Of a stretch of 64,000 nt of DNA, positions 52,913 through 61,056 are shown one piece after another (the first letter of the stretch is position 1; every line of letters starts with the position of its first letter). Below the pieces are notes generated by a model. That model was not told the DNA's origin. It saw only the letters and a list, made by a program, of their open reading frames with translations, and ran no database searches. The stretch lies in contig NZ_JAGIRL010000030.1 in the NCBI RefSeq assembly GCF_019012925.1, forward strand, positions 1-64,000. Direction: 5' to 3'. The position numbers and the translations under genes are program-made. The DNA is from Fusobacterium sp. GTDB taxonomy: Bacteria; Fusobacteriota; Fusobacteriia; Fusobacteriales; Fusobacteriaceae.

Positions 52913-54802
52913 ATGAAAATAAAAGATTTGGTATCAAAAGATACAATGGTAATAAAATTAAAAGGTTCAACAAAAGAAGAAGTTATAAATGAATTAGTAG
53001 AAGTTTTATATGAAAACGAAAAAATAGAAAATAAAGAAGAATTTAAAAAATCTGTATTAGAAAGAGAGAAAATATCTTCAACAGGTTTAGAAGATGGAAT
53101 AGCTATTCCACATGGAAGAAGTAGAGTTGTAAAAAATCCAACTGTGGCTATAGGAATATCTAAAGAAGGAATAGACTATGATTCTTTAGATGGTGAAAAA
53201 AGTAAGATATTTTTTTTGATTGCTGTACCAGAAACTACAACAGATATACATATCGAAATATTATCTAAAATAACAAGTAGCTTGATGGAATATAAGGTTA
53301 GAGAAAAAATACTTGCTGTTGAAACAAAGGATGAATTATATGATATAGTAAATAATTTTGAAAATAAAAATACGAATAATTCTGATATAGAAAAAAATAA
53401 AGATTTTTATATTGGAGTAACAGGATGTGCAGTAGGGGTTGCACATACATATTTAGCTGCTGAATGTTTAGAAAAAGCTGCTAAGGAAAATGGTGTTAGT
53501 ATAAAAGTAGAAACTAATGGATCAATAGGAGTAAAGAATGCCCCCACTGAAGAAGAAATAAGAAAAGCTAGAGGTATAATAATAGCAAGTGATAAGCAAG
53601 TTGATTTGGATAGATTTAATGGAAAAAGATTGATAATAACAAATGTAAAAGATGGAATTAAAAATGCAGACAAATTAATAAAAGATAGCATTGCAGAAAA
53701 GGGAGAAATATATCAAGGAACAAAAAAAAATATAGGAAATGATAAAACTTCAGGGAATTTACTTTATAGAAGTCTAATGAATGGAGTTTCTCATATGGTT
53801 CCATTAGTAATAGTTGGAGGGATTTTAATAGCTTTGTCCTTAGCATTAGGTGGTAAACCAACAGCTGCTGGATTACAAATTCCACCTGGAAGCCATTGGA
53901 ATGATATTTTAAATATAGGGGTAGTTGGATTTACTTTAATGATTCCTATACTGTCTGGATATATAGCTTATTCAATAGGTGATAAACCAGCATTAGCACC
54001 AGGTTTAATAGGTGGTTGGATAGCAAATAATGGATCATTTTATGGTGCTACTGCAGGAACAGGATTTATAGGAGCTATAATTTCAGGAATTTTAGTAGGT
54101 TATTTTGTTTTACAGTTAAAGAAAATTAATTTTCCAAAAATAGTTGAACCATTAGTTCCAATAATGATAATTCCAATAACAGCTTCTTTATTTATAGGAG
54201 TACTATTTATTTTTATAATTGGAGCCCCAATATCATCTTTAATGACAGTTTTAAATAATATGTTAATAAGCTTATCAGCAGGAAGTTTAGTTATAATAGG
54301 GTTAGTAATTGGATTGATGCAGGGATTTGATATGGGGGGGCCTTTTGGTAAAGTTGCATTTTTATTTTCAGTTGGATTAATTGCAGATGGGCAATTACAG
54401 TTTATGGGAGCACAAGCAGCAGCAATTCCAGTAGCACCTTTAGGAATGGGATTAGCAACTATCATAGCTAAGAAGAGAGGGATTTTTACATCAGATGAAA
54501 TAGAAAACGGAAAAGCAGCCTTAGCAATGGGAATGGTAGGAATTTCAGAAGGAGCAATTCCATTTGCAGCAGCAGATCCATTAGCAGTAATTCCAGCAAA
54601 TATGATAGGATCAGCTGTAGCTTGTATACTTGGATTTTTATTTGGACTTACAGATAGTGTAGCTCATGGTGGGCCAATTGTAGTTCTTTTAGGTGCAATG
54701 AATAAGCCAGTGTTAGCTTTAATAGCAATGTTAATTGGAAGTATAACAACAGCAGTAATTGTAATAACATTAAAAACATTGAAAACAAGAAAGAAAAATT
54801 AA
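52913..54802 (+). CDS. PTS fructose-family EIIABC
   Basis: 629 residues in order IIA-IIB-IIC. IIA has phospho-H67 in GIAIPHGRS; IIB has C172 in TGCAVGVAHTY (usual form CPTGVAHT); IIC spans about 285-620 with some nine hydrophobic helices and GGWIANNGSFYG, characteristic of Fru-family permeases. It imports and phosphorylates a hexose, hexitol or related sugar. Divergent from the glycyl radical enzyme across a shared operator region, like E. coli frw/pfl gene pairings. No 1-phosphofructokinase is nearby, which argues against ordinary fructose use. SD AAGGGAGG. Confidence 0.92.
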   Translation: MKIKDLVSKDTMVIKLKGSTKEEVINELVEVLYENEKIENKEEFKKSVLEREKISSTGLEDGIAIPHGRSRVVKNPTVAIGISKEGIDYDSLDGEKSKIFFLIAVPETTTDIHIEILSKITSSLMEYKVREKILAVETKDELYDIVNNFENKNTNNSDIEKNKDFYIGVTGCAVGVAHTYLAAECLEKAAKENGVSIKVETNGSIGVKNAPTEEEIRKARGIIIASDKQVDLDRFNGKRLIITNVKDGIKNADKLIKDSIAEKGEIYQGTKKNIGNDKTSGNLLYRSLMNGVSHMVPLVIVGGILIALSLALGGKPTAAGLQIPPGSHWNDILNIGVVGFTLMIPILSGYIAYSIGDKPALAPGLIGGWIANNGSFYGATAGTGFIGAIISGILVGYFVLQLKKINFPKIVEPLVPIMIIPITASLFIGVLFIFIIGAPISSLMTVLNNMLISLSAGSLVIIGLVIGLMQGFDMGGPFGKVAFLFSVGLIADGQLQFMGAQAAAIPVAPLGMGLATIIAKKRGIFTSDEIENGKAALAMGMVGISEGAIPFAAADPLAVIPANMIGSAVACILGFLFGLTDSVAHGGPIVVLLGAMNKPVLALIAMLIGSITTAVIVITLKTLKTRKKN

Positions 54803-54810
54803 TTGAATCT

Positions 54811-54847
54811 AAAACTCTGATGATATATAATATAGTATCAGAGTTTT
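54811..54847 (+). terminator. Terminator between the PTS and its regulator
   Basis: A perfect 11-bp stem AAAACTCTGAT (54811-54821) and ATCAGAGTTTT (54837-54847), then T residues. It lies only 20 bp before the regulator start, so the regulator is expressed by read-through or from a promoter I cannot see. Confidence 0.88.
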
Positions 54848-54867
54848 TTTATTGGGAGCGGAAAAAG

Positions 54868-55545
54868 GTGAAATATATAGAAATATATGAAGATATAAAA
54901 AATAAAATTTTAAATGGAGAATATGTAGCTTGGAAAAATCTTGAAAGTGAAAGTGTATTAAGTCAAAAATATTCAGTAAGTAGAATGACTTTAAGGCAAG
55001 CTATTAATAAATTAAAAACAGAAGGATATGTACATTCTAGACAAGGTGGGAATATGTATATAAATCCACCAGAATTTTATAGAAATAAATTACTTCAAAG
55101 TTTATCAGAAAAAGAAAAAAATGTTACTTCAAAAATTATATCTTTTGAGAAAATATTGGGAACAAAGGAAATATGTGAAATATTTAATAGAACTAAAGAT
55201 AGTATTTTTTATAAATATGAAAGGATAAGATTAATAGATTCTATTCCTAGAATGTATGAATTGACATATATTCCAGAAGAATTATTTCCAAACTTTAATG
55301 AAGAAGTGTTGAAAGGCTCAATGTTAGGATATATAGAAAAAAAGTGTGGTTATAAGATAAGTCATGATTTAGGTAAAATTCAAGGTATATTATTAGACAA
55401 AAAATTAGCGAAATATTTAAAAAGTAAAGAAAATCAAGTTGCTCTTCAAATTGAACATAAAGTATATTTGTATAAATCAGTTTTAGCAGAATATACAAAA
55501 GAAATAGATATTAGCAATACTTTTGATATTGCTATTGTAAGATAA
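54868..55545 (+). CDS. GntR-family (HutC/UTRA) regulator of the glycyl radical enzyme-PTS locus
   Basis: 225 residues. The winged helix is at about 1-70 (SVLSQKYSVSRMTLRQAINK) and a UTRA effector domain occupies the rest (RIRLIDSIPRMYELTYIPEE). I start at GTG 54868, nine bases from GGGAG; the frame is open from ATG 54820, but that lies within the terminator hairpin. By position and by the operator type found at 52780-52825 it should repress both divergent operons, with a phosphorylated sugar as likely inducer. It differs in sequence from the regulator at 39316. Confidence 0.86.
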   Translation: MKYIEIYEDIKNKILNGEYVAWKNLESESVLSQKYSVSRMTLRQAINKLKTEGYVHSRQGGNMYINPPEFYRNKLLQSLSEKEKNVTSKIISFEKILGTKEICEIFNRTKDSIFYKYERIRLIDSIPRMYELTYIPEELFPNFNEEVLKGSMLGYIEKKCGYKISHDLGKIQGILLDKKLAKYLKSKENQVALQIEHKVYLYKSVLAEYTKEIDISNTFDIAIVR

Positions 55546-55617
55546 TAAAAATTTTTAGTATCATATTATTATCATAGTAGGTCAATTTATTTAAATAGTA
55601 TCATATTTTATATGAAA

Positions 55618-55650
55618 AAGACTTAAGTTTATTTTTTAAACTTAAGTCTT
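55618..55650. terminator. Bidirectional terminator between the regulator and por operon
   Basis: A perfect 14-bp stem AAGACTTAAGTTTA (55618-55631) and TAAACTTAAGTCTT (55637-55650) around a five-base T loop, in the gap between convergent genes. Confidence 0.8.
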
Positions 55651-55761
55651 ATATTTTGATTTATAGATAATTAGTTATAGTGTTAAGAGAGTAGTTGGAA
55701 CTTATTGTTTAGAAATATTAAAATATTTAATCTTTTCAATTTTTTATTATTTAATAGTAAA

Positions 55762-56706
55762 CTATTTATCCAATTCTTCTCCACATCTTTTTAATAGTCT
55801 TTCCCATTTCAAATCTACATTTGCCTGTATTCTATCTATGATATGTCTATTTTCAGGTTTAAATAGATGTTTAAATCTACCTTGTTTCTTTAAAAACTCT
55901 TCAATAGGAAGTTTTTTCTTAGGTCTATAATTTAATTTCCATTCTCCATTGATCACTTCAAATAGAGGCCAATAGCAAGTTTCTACTGCTAATTTACAGA
56001 TTTCCATCAAATCTTCACTCTCATATCTCCAACCTCTAGGACAAGGAGCTAAAACATTTAAGAAAGCTGCCCCTTCTGTATAGATAGCTTTTTCTGCTTT
56101 TTCATGTAAATCTTTAAAGTTTCCTATAAAAGTTGTTTGTGCAACATAGGGAACATTATGAGCTGCAATTACATCAGTTAAATCTTTTCTTCCTTGTGGT
56201 TTTCCAGCACTTTCCTTTCCTACAGGAGTAGTAGTAGTATCTGCTCCTATTGGAGTAGCAGATGATCTTTGGATACCAGTATTCATATATGCTTCATTAT
56301 CATAACAAACATAGACCATATCATGTCCTCTTTCCATTGCTCCAGATAATGATTGGAATCCTATATCATATGTTCCACCATCTCCACCAAAGGCTATAAA
56401 TTTATAAGTATCATCAATTTTACCTTTTTTCTTTAATACTCTATAAGCAGTTTGTGCTCCACTTATTGTAGCAGCTGCATTTTCAAAGGCAGAGTGAATA
56501 AAAGAATCTTTCCAAGCTGTGAAAGGATATAGGAAAGTAGATACCTCTAAACAACTTGTAGCACTACAAATTACAGCTTGATCCTCAGGTTTTAATGCTC
56601 TCAATACTCCTCTTACTGCTACTGGTGCTCCACAACCAGCACACATTCTATGACCACCAGTTAATCTTTCTGGTTTTTCCATCTCTTTTTTAAAATTATA
56701 TGCCAT
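55762..56706 (-). CDS. porB: 2-oxoacid:ferredoxin oxidoreductase beta subunit
   Basis: 314 residues, the TPP-binding subunit. CAGCGAPVAVRG near 22-33 and CSATSCLEVST near 47-57 provide cluster-associated cysteines; GGDGGTYDIGFQSLSGAMER near 106-125 is the TPP/Mg2+ motif, followed by YDNEAYMNTGIQRSSATP. Last gene of gamma-delta-alpha-beta; 11 bp after alpha. The four-subunit enzyme decarboxylates pyruvate to acetyl-CoA with reduced ferredoxin; a 2-oxoisovalerate role cannot be ruled out. Confidence 0.9.
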   Translation of the reverse strand: MAYNFKKEMEKPERLTGGHRMCAGCGAPVAVRGVLRALKPEDQAVICSATSCLEVSTFLYPFTAWKDSFIHSAFENAAATISGAQTAYRVLKKKGKIDDTYKFIAFGGDGGTYDIGFQSLSGAMERGHDMVYVCYDNEAYMNTGIQRSSATPIGADTTTTPVGKESAGKPQGRKDLTDVIAAHNVPYVAQTTFIGNFKDLHEKAEKAIYTEGAAFLNVLAPCPRGWRYESEDLMEICKLAVETCYWPLFEVINGEWKLNYRPKKKLPIEEFLKKQGRFKHLFKPENRHIIDRIQANVDLKWERLLKRCGEELDK

Positions 56707-56717
56707 ACTATTGCCTC

Positions 56718-57896
56718 CTACCCTCTTACACCAAAATGTCTATATGTATCTCTAACTTCTTCATCTTTTTCTTTTAATAGAGTTTCAAATATCTCTTTAA
56801 TATGAGCTACTGTAACATCTCTTCCTCCAAGTCCATATACATAGTTAACCATTTTAGGTCTTGGGTTGCAGTCATAAAGAGCTGATCTAACTTCAGCAAA
56901 TACTGGACCACCTGCTGCAGAGAAACCTTCAGATTTATCCATTACTGCTACCATTTTAATATGTTTTAAAGCTTGAGCAATCTCTTCCATAGGGAAAGGT
57001 CTAAATACTCTAATTTTTAATAAACCAACTTTTTTACCCTCTTTTCTCATCTCGTCTATAGCAGTTTTAGCAGTACCAGCAGTTGAGTTGATTACAACTA
57101 TTGCTACTTCTGCATCTTCAAGTCTATATTCTTCAAAGAAACCATATTTTCTTCCAGTCATTTTTTCAAACTCTGCTGCTACTTCTAAGATCACTTTTTT
57201 AGCATTTTTCATAGCATTAGCTTGTTGAATTTTATGCTCCATATAGTAAGAAACTATATCATAAGGACCAACTGCTATAGGTCTCTTAGCATTCAATAAG
57301 TAATCTTCTGGTTTATATTCACCAACAAATGCTTTGGCTTTATCATCTTCAATTAATTCTATATTTTCAACAGCGTGGCTTGTTATAAATCCATCTTGAC
57401 ATACCATTACTGGCAATTGAACATCTGGATGTTCTCCAATTCTGTTAGCTTGTAACATATTGTCATAAGCCTCTTGGTTTGTTTCACTGTAAAGTTGAAT
57501 CCAACCAGCATCTCTAGCACCCATAGAGTCACTATGGTCAGCATTGATGTTGATAGGTCCTGTCAAAGCTCTATTTACACAAGCTAATGTAACAGGAAGT
57601 CTTGCTGAAGATACTACATATAGCATCTCCCACATAAGAGCAAGTCCACAAGATGAAGTTGCAGTCATTGTTCTTGCTCCAGCTGCTTGTGAACCCATAG
57701 CAGCAGACATAGCACTATGTTCAGACTCCACAGGTATAAATTCAGTATCAACACTTCCATCAGCTACAAATTTAGAGAAATATTGTGGGATCTCTGTTGA
57801 AGGAGTTATTGGGAATGCTGGTACTACATCTGGATTTATTTGCTTCATAGCTATAGCGATAGCTTCATTTCCTGACATTCTTTCTCTTATACTCAT
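56718..57896 (-). CDS. porA: 2-oxoacid:ferredoxin oxidoreductase alpha subunit
   Basis: 392 residues. The N-terminal half has SGNEAIAIAMKQINPDVVPA, PITPSTEIPQYFSKF, VESEHSAMSAAMGSQAAGAR and TATSSCGLALMWEM, the pyrimidine-binding fold; the C-terminal half has the domain ending in YVYGLGGRDVTVAHI. Full length for the separate alpha subunit. It lies 17 bp after delta and 11 bp before beta, so all four are cotranscribed. Acts in the cytoplasm as the anaerobic link from pyruvate to acetyl-CoA. Confidence 0.92.
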   Translation of the reverse strand: MSIRERMSGNEAIAIAMKQINPDVVPAFPITPSTEIPQYFSKFVADGSVDTEFIPVESEHSAMSAAMGSQAAGARTMTATSSCGLALMWEMLYVVSSARLPVTLACVNRALTGPININADHSDSMGARDAGWIQLYSETNQEAYDNMLQANRIGEHPDVQLPVMVCQDGFITSHAVENIELIEDDKAKAFVGEYKPEDYLLNAKRPIAVGPYDIVSYYMEHKIQQANAMKNAKKVILEVAAEFEKMTGRKYGFFEEYRLEDAEVAIVVINSTAGTAKTAIDEMRKEGKKVGLLKIRVFRPFPMEEIAQALKHIKMVAVMDKSEGFSAAGGPVFAEVRSALYDCNPRPKMVNYVYGLGGRDVTVAHIKEIFETLLKEKDEEVRDTYRHFGVRG

Positions 57897-57913
57897 TAAT
57901 TTCTACCTCCGAC

Positions 57914-58216
57914 TTACTCTTTTACCATTTCTATTGCTTTGAAAGGACATACTTTTGCACAAATTCCACAACCTTTGCAATGGTCCATATCAAAATCAAG
58001 TCTTTTACCATCTTTTACTGGAATTGATGAATCAGGACAACAAGGGACACAAAGTAAACATTGTTTACAGTTGTCAGCAATAAATACTGGTCTATTTGAT
58101 CTCCAATCTCCTGTTCTAAATTGAGTAGCACTTCCAGCTTCATAAACCATACCACCTGGAGTGATATCTTGCCATTTTATATCTTCAACTATAGGTAATC
58201 CTGCTTTGTTTTTCAT
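57914..58216 (-). CDS. porD: 2-oxoacid:ferredoxin oxidoreductase delta subunit (2x4Fe-4S)
   Basis: A 100-residue ferredoxin-like subunit. Two cluster motifs are visible: CKQCLLCVPCCP near 50-61 and CKGCGICAKVCP near 79-90. They carry electrons from the TPP site to external ferredoxin. The start codon overlaps the gamma stop by one base, indicating coupled translation. Confidence 0.92.
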   Translation of the reverse strand: MKNKAGLPIVEDIKWQDITPGGMVYEAGSATQFRTGDWRSNRPVFIADNCKQCLLCVPCCPDSSIPVKDGKRLDFDMDHCKGCGICAKVCPFKAIEMVKE

Positions 58217-58791
58217 TATTCTTTCACCTCATTCATAGAACGAATTAATGCGTCCATATTTCCTTTTAAAACTTCTGGTTTACTAGCAAATTTATGTTTA
58301 AAAGATTCTTCCATAGCCTCTAAGAAAGCTTTCTCTTCCATAACTTCACTAACTTTTACAACTGATCCAAGCATAGGAGTATTAGGGAAATTTTTACCTA
58401 AAGTCTCTTCAGAAATTTTTCTTGCATCACAAGTAAATACTCTTCCTTTGTATCCTTTTAAAAAGGGAATAAATTCAGAAGCAGGTTTAGAACTATTTAT
58501 GATTATAGCACCATCCTCTTTCAAACCTTTAGTAACATCAACACTCTCTATTAAAGTTTCGTCAACTACTACAACAAAGTCTGGTTCATAAATATTAGAA
58601 TGCACTCTAACGGGATTTTTAGAGATACGATTGTATGCAGTAATGGGAGCTCCCATTCTTTCAGGTCCATATTCTGGGAATCCTTGTACATACATTCCAC
58701 CACTAAAAGCAGCATCAGCTAATAGAAGAGAAGCAGTTTTAGCACCTTGTCCTCCTCTACCATGCCATCTGATTTCAAATATTTCTCTCAT
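58216..58791 (-). CDS. porC: 2-oxoacid:ferredoxin oxidoreductase gamma subunit
   Basis: 191 residues. WHGRGGQGAKTASLLLADAA near 9-28, VQGFPEYGPERMGAP near 35-49 and PNTPMLGSVV near 135-144 are diagnostic of the gamma subunit. First gene of the por operon, with promoter 58885-58913 and an untranslated leader of about 90 nt. Fusobacteria often also have a one-chain pyruvate:ferredoxin oxidoreductase; whether this four-chain enzyme duplicates it cannot be judged here. Confidence 0.92.
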   Translation of the reverse strand: MREIFEIRWHGRGGQGAKTASLLLADAAFSGGMYVQGFPEYGPERMGAPITAYNRISKNPVRVHSNIYEPDFVVVVDETLIESVDVTKGLKEDGAIIINSSKPASEFIPFLKGYKGRVFTCDARKISEETLGKNFPNTPMLGSVVKVSEVMEEKAFLEAMEESFKHKFASKPEVLKGNMDALIRSMNEVKE

Positions 58792-58884
58792 ATCCTACCT
58801 TCCTTTCATACTTAAGTAATCTTTTTATTAAATTTGCCTTTTTTAACAACTTATTTAAAATAAAAAAGTTCTTATTCTAGTATA

Positions 58885-58913
58885 ATTATACTACTATATT
58901 ATATTTTGGTCAA
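58885..58913 (-). promoter_or_regulatory. Promoter of the por operon
   Basis: On the minus strand TTGACC (58908-58913), a 17-bp spacer, perfect TATAAT (58885-58890). The leader to the porC start is about 90 nt. Confidence 0.85.
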
Positions 58914-59209
58914 ATTCAATACGTAATTGTAGACATAAAAAAGAGATTAGAATAGAAAAAATATTGATTTGATATATTATAGAATAGTTTAATTTTAATA
59001 AAGTATATTTAAAAATGATTTCCTGACTTTTTTAGTAATTTTTTTGTCTGTAGCTTGTAATATTCCTGTTTCTAGATTGAAGATTTATTATATAGAAATC
59101 TCTATTTTTAATGATTATAAAAAATTTTTATTTCTTTTTTTATATATGGTTCATTAAAATAAATGATTATACGAAAAGAAAAAATTATAATTCAGAGTAA
59201 AATAAAAAA
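58914..59209. other. Gene-free AT-rich spacer between por promoter and pepP terminator
   Basis: The rest of the 472-bp gap between porC and pepP. Apart from the listed promoter and terminator I see no gene or RNA. A 28-codon minus-strand fragment (about 58985-59080; includes NLETGILQATDKKITKK) has no start codon and a double stop before it. It may be a relic, but is not supportable. Confidence 0.4.
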
Positions 59210-59239
59210 AGAGCAAGTAAACTTCAACTTACTTGCTCT
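59210..59239 (-). terminator. Terminator of the glmS-pepP operon
   Basis: On the minus strand AGAGCAAGTAA and TTACTTGCTCT pair perfectly over 11 bp (plus coordinates 59210-59220 and 59229-59239) and are followed by TTTTTT. Confidence 0.9.
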
Positions 59240-59263
59240 ACTGTGTATCTTAATTTTATTTAG

Positions 59264-61042
59264 TTAAATCTCTCGAGTATACTCTTTTAGCCACTCTTTT
59301 TCTTCAGGAGTTAAAAATGGAGAGATCTTATCATACACAATTTTATGATAATTATTTAAAAACTCAATCTCTTCACCAGATAATAGTTCCTTTACAACTC
59401 CATCTAAATCCAATGGAGCATAAGTTATTGTTTCAAACTTCATAAATTGTCCAAAGTCAGTTTTTTCATCTTTTGTAACAACCAATTCATTTTCTAATCT
59501 AATTCCGTGAGATCCTTCAATATATACTCCCGGTTCATTAGTAACATTCATTCCCTCTTCCAATCTTTGAGGATTATATTGAACTCTAATTCCTTGAGGT
59601 CCTTCATGAACATTTAGTAAAAATCCAACTCCATGACCAGTACCACATTTATAGTCTATTCCAATATTCCAAAGTGCTTGTCTAGCCAATATATCTAAGT
59701 TAGTTCCAGTAACTCCATATAGGAATTTAACTTTTGATAGATTGATCATTCCTTTTAAAACAAGAGTGAAGTGTTTTTTCATCTCCAAAGAACAATCTCC
59801 AAGAATGAAAGTCCTAGTAATATCAGTTGTTCCATCAAAATATTGTCCTCCTGAGTCCACTAAAAGCATGTTTCTAGGAGCTAATTTAGCATTTGACTCT
59901 TCAGTAGCTTTGTAATGCATCATTGCAGCATTAGCTTCATAAGCTGTAATAGTGTCAAAACTAGGTTCAATATAAAGAGCTTGTTCCTTTCTAAAGTCCT
60001 CTAATTTTTCAGTGGCTGAGATCTCTGTGATATTTTCTTTTGAGATACTGTTTTTTAGCCAAAACATAAATTTTGTAACAGCAACTCCATCTCTAATATG
60101 ACAAGATCTTAGATTGTCTAACTCAATTTTATTTTTACAAGCTTTTAATATAGTACTTGGATTTGCTCTATTGACAACCTTTATTTCAGAGTTAAGGTTT
60201 TTAAATATAGCATAGTTAACTTTATTTAAGTCCATCATAATAATATTAGAGTTTGAGATTCTTTCCATATCTTCATAAATTTCAAAATAATCCCTAACTT
60301 CAACTTTATTTTCATAAAGATATTTTTCAACTTTTTCATTTAATTTTTTCTCGTCAATATATAGGATAGCTCTGTCAGTTGTTATGATAGCATAAGCAAG
60401 ATTTACAGGATTATTAACAACATCATTACCTCTAAGATTGAATATCCAAGCAATATCATCTAGAGAAGTGACGATATTCATATCGCAGTTTTCTGTTTCA
60501 AGAGTCGCTCTTATTCTACTTAATTTACTCTCGATACCTTCACCACAATATTTTTCTTCAAGGATAAAAACTTCACTAGAAGGTAAGCTAGGTCTATCAT
60601 TCCAAAGCTCATTAATTAGATCGAATCTATAATTGAAATTAATTGCTCTATCTTCTAACTCATCTTGAAGAGATAAGATGAAATTTGTAGCTAAAACTTT
60701 TCCATCAAAACCAATTGTTTCCTTGTTTTTTATTTTAGATTTAATATATTGGTTAAGAGTAGGAACTCCCTCTTCTCCCATTTTGAATAGAGTTATCCCA
60801 CTGCCAAGTAGTTGTTTCTCCGCTTGTATAAAATATCTACCGTCAGTCCAAAGTCCAGCCTCTTCAAGAGTTATTAATATAGTTCCAGCAGATCCTGTAA
60901 AACCAGATATCCACTCTCTACTTTTGAAATAACTTCCAACATACTCACTTTGATGATAGTCTGATGAAGGAATGATATAGTAATCTATACTATTTTTTTT
61001 CATCAGTTCTCTTAAATTTTCAATTCTTTTTGCAATTTCCAT
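59264..61042 (-). CDS. pepP: Xaa-Pro aminopeptidase, M24B family
   Basis: 592 residues, the long three-domain form also found in eukaryotic aminopeptidase P. Two creatinase-like N-terminal domains (1-310) include SSDYHQSEYVGSYFKSREWI near 24-43; the catalytic pita-bread domain has the metal residues in LLVDSGGQYFDGTTDITRT, GTGHGVGFLLNVHEGPQ, TNEPGVYIEG and GIRLENELVV. It removes N-terminal residues preceding proline. It starts 14 bp after the glmS stop and lacks its own promoter, so it shares the glmS transcript and ribozyme. Confidence 0.93.
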   Translation of the reverse strand: MEIAKRIENLRELMKKNSIDYYIIPSSDYHQSEYVGSYFKSREWISGFTGSAGTILITLEEAGLWTDGRYFIQAEKQLLGSGITLFKMGEEGVPTLNQYIKSKIKNKETIGFDGKVLATNFILSLQDELEDRAINFNYRFDLINELWNDRPSLPSSEVFILEEKYCGEGIESKLSRIRATLETENCDMNIVTSLDDIAWIFNLRGNDVVNNPVNLAYAIITTDRAILYIDEKKLNEKVEKYLYENKVEVRDYFEIYEDMERISNSNIIMMDLNKVNYAIFKNLNSEIKVVNRANPSTILKACKNKIELDNLRSCHIRDGVAVTKFMFWLKNSISKENITEISATEKLEDFRKEQALYIEPSFDTITAYEANAAMMHYKATEESNAKLAPRNMLLVDSGGQYFDGTTDITRTFILGDCSLEMKKHFTLVLKGMINLSKVKFLYGVTGTNLDILARQALWNIGIDYKCGTGHGVGFLLNVHEGPQGIRVQYNPQRLEEGMNVTNEPGVYIEGSHGIRLENELVVTKDEKTDFGQFMKFETITYAPLDLDGVVKELLSGEEIEFLNNYHKIVYDKISPFLTPEEKEWLKEYTREI

Positions 61043-61056
61043 AGTATCACCTCTTT

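Noticed and set aside
54100..54465. 121-codon antisense frame opposite PTS IIC
   Set aside because: Mirror of hydrophobic codons in a clear gene.
57544..57942. 132-codon antisense frame opposite porA
   Set aside because: Shadow of a conserved subunit; no ribosome binding site.
58985..59080. Minus-strand peptide fragment containing NLETGILQATDKKITKK
   Set aside because: 28 codons, no start codon, double stop upstream, no family recognised.
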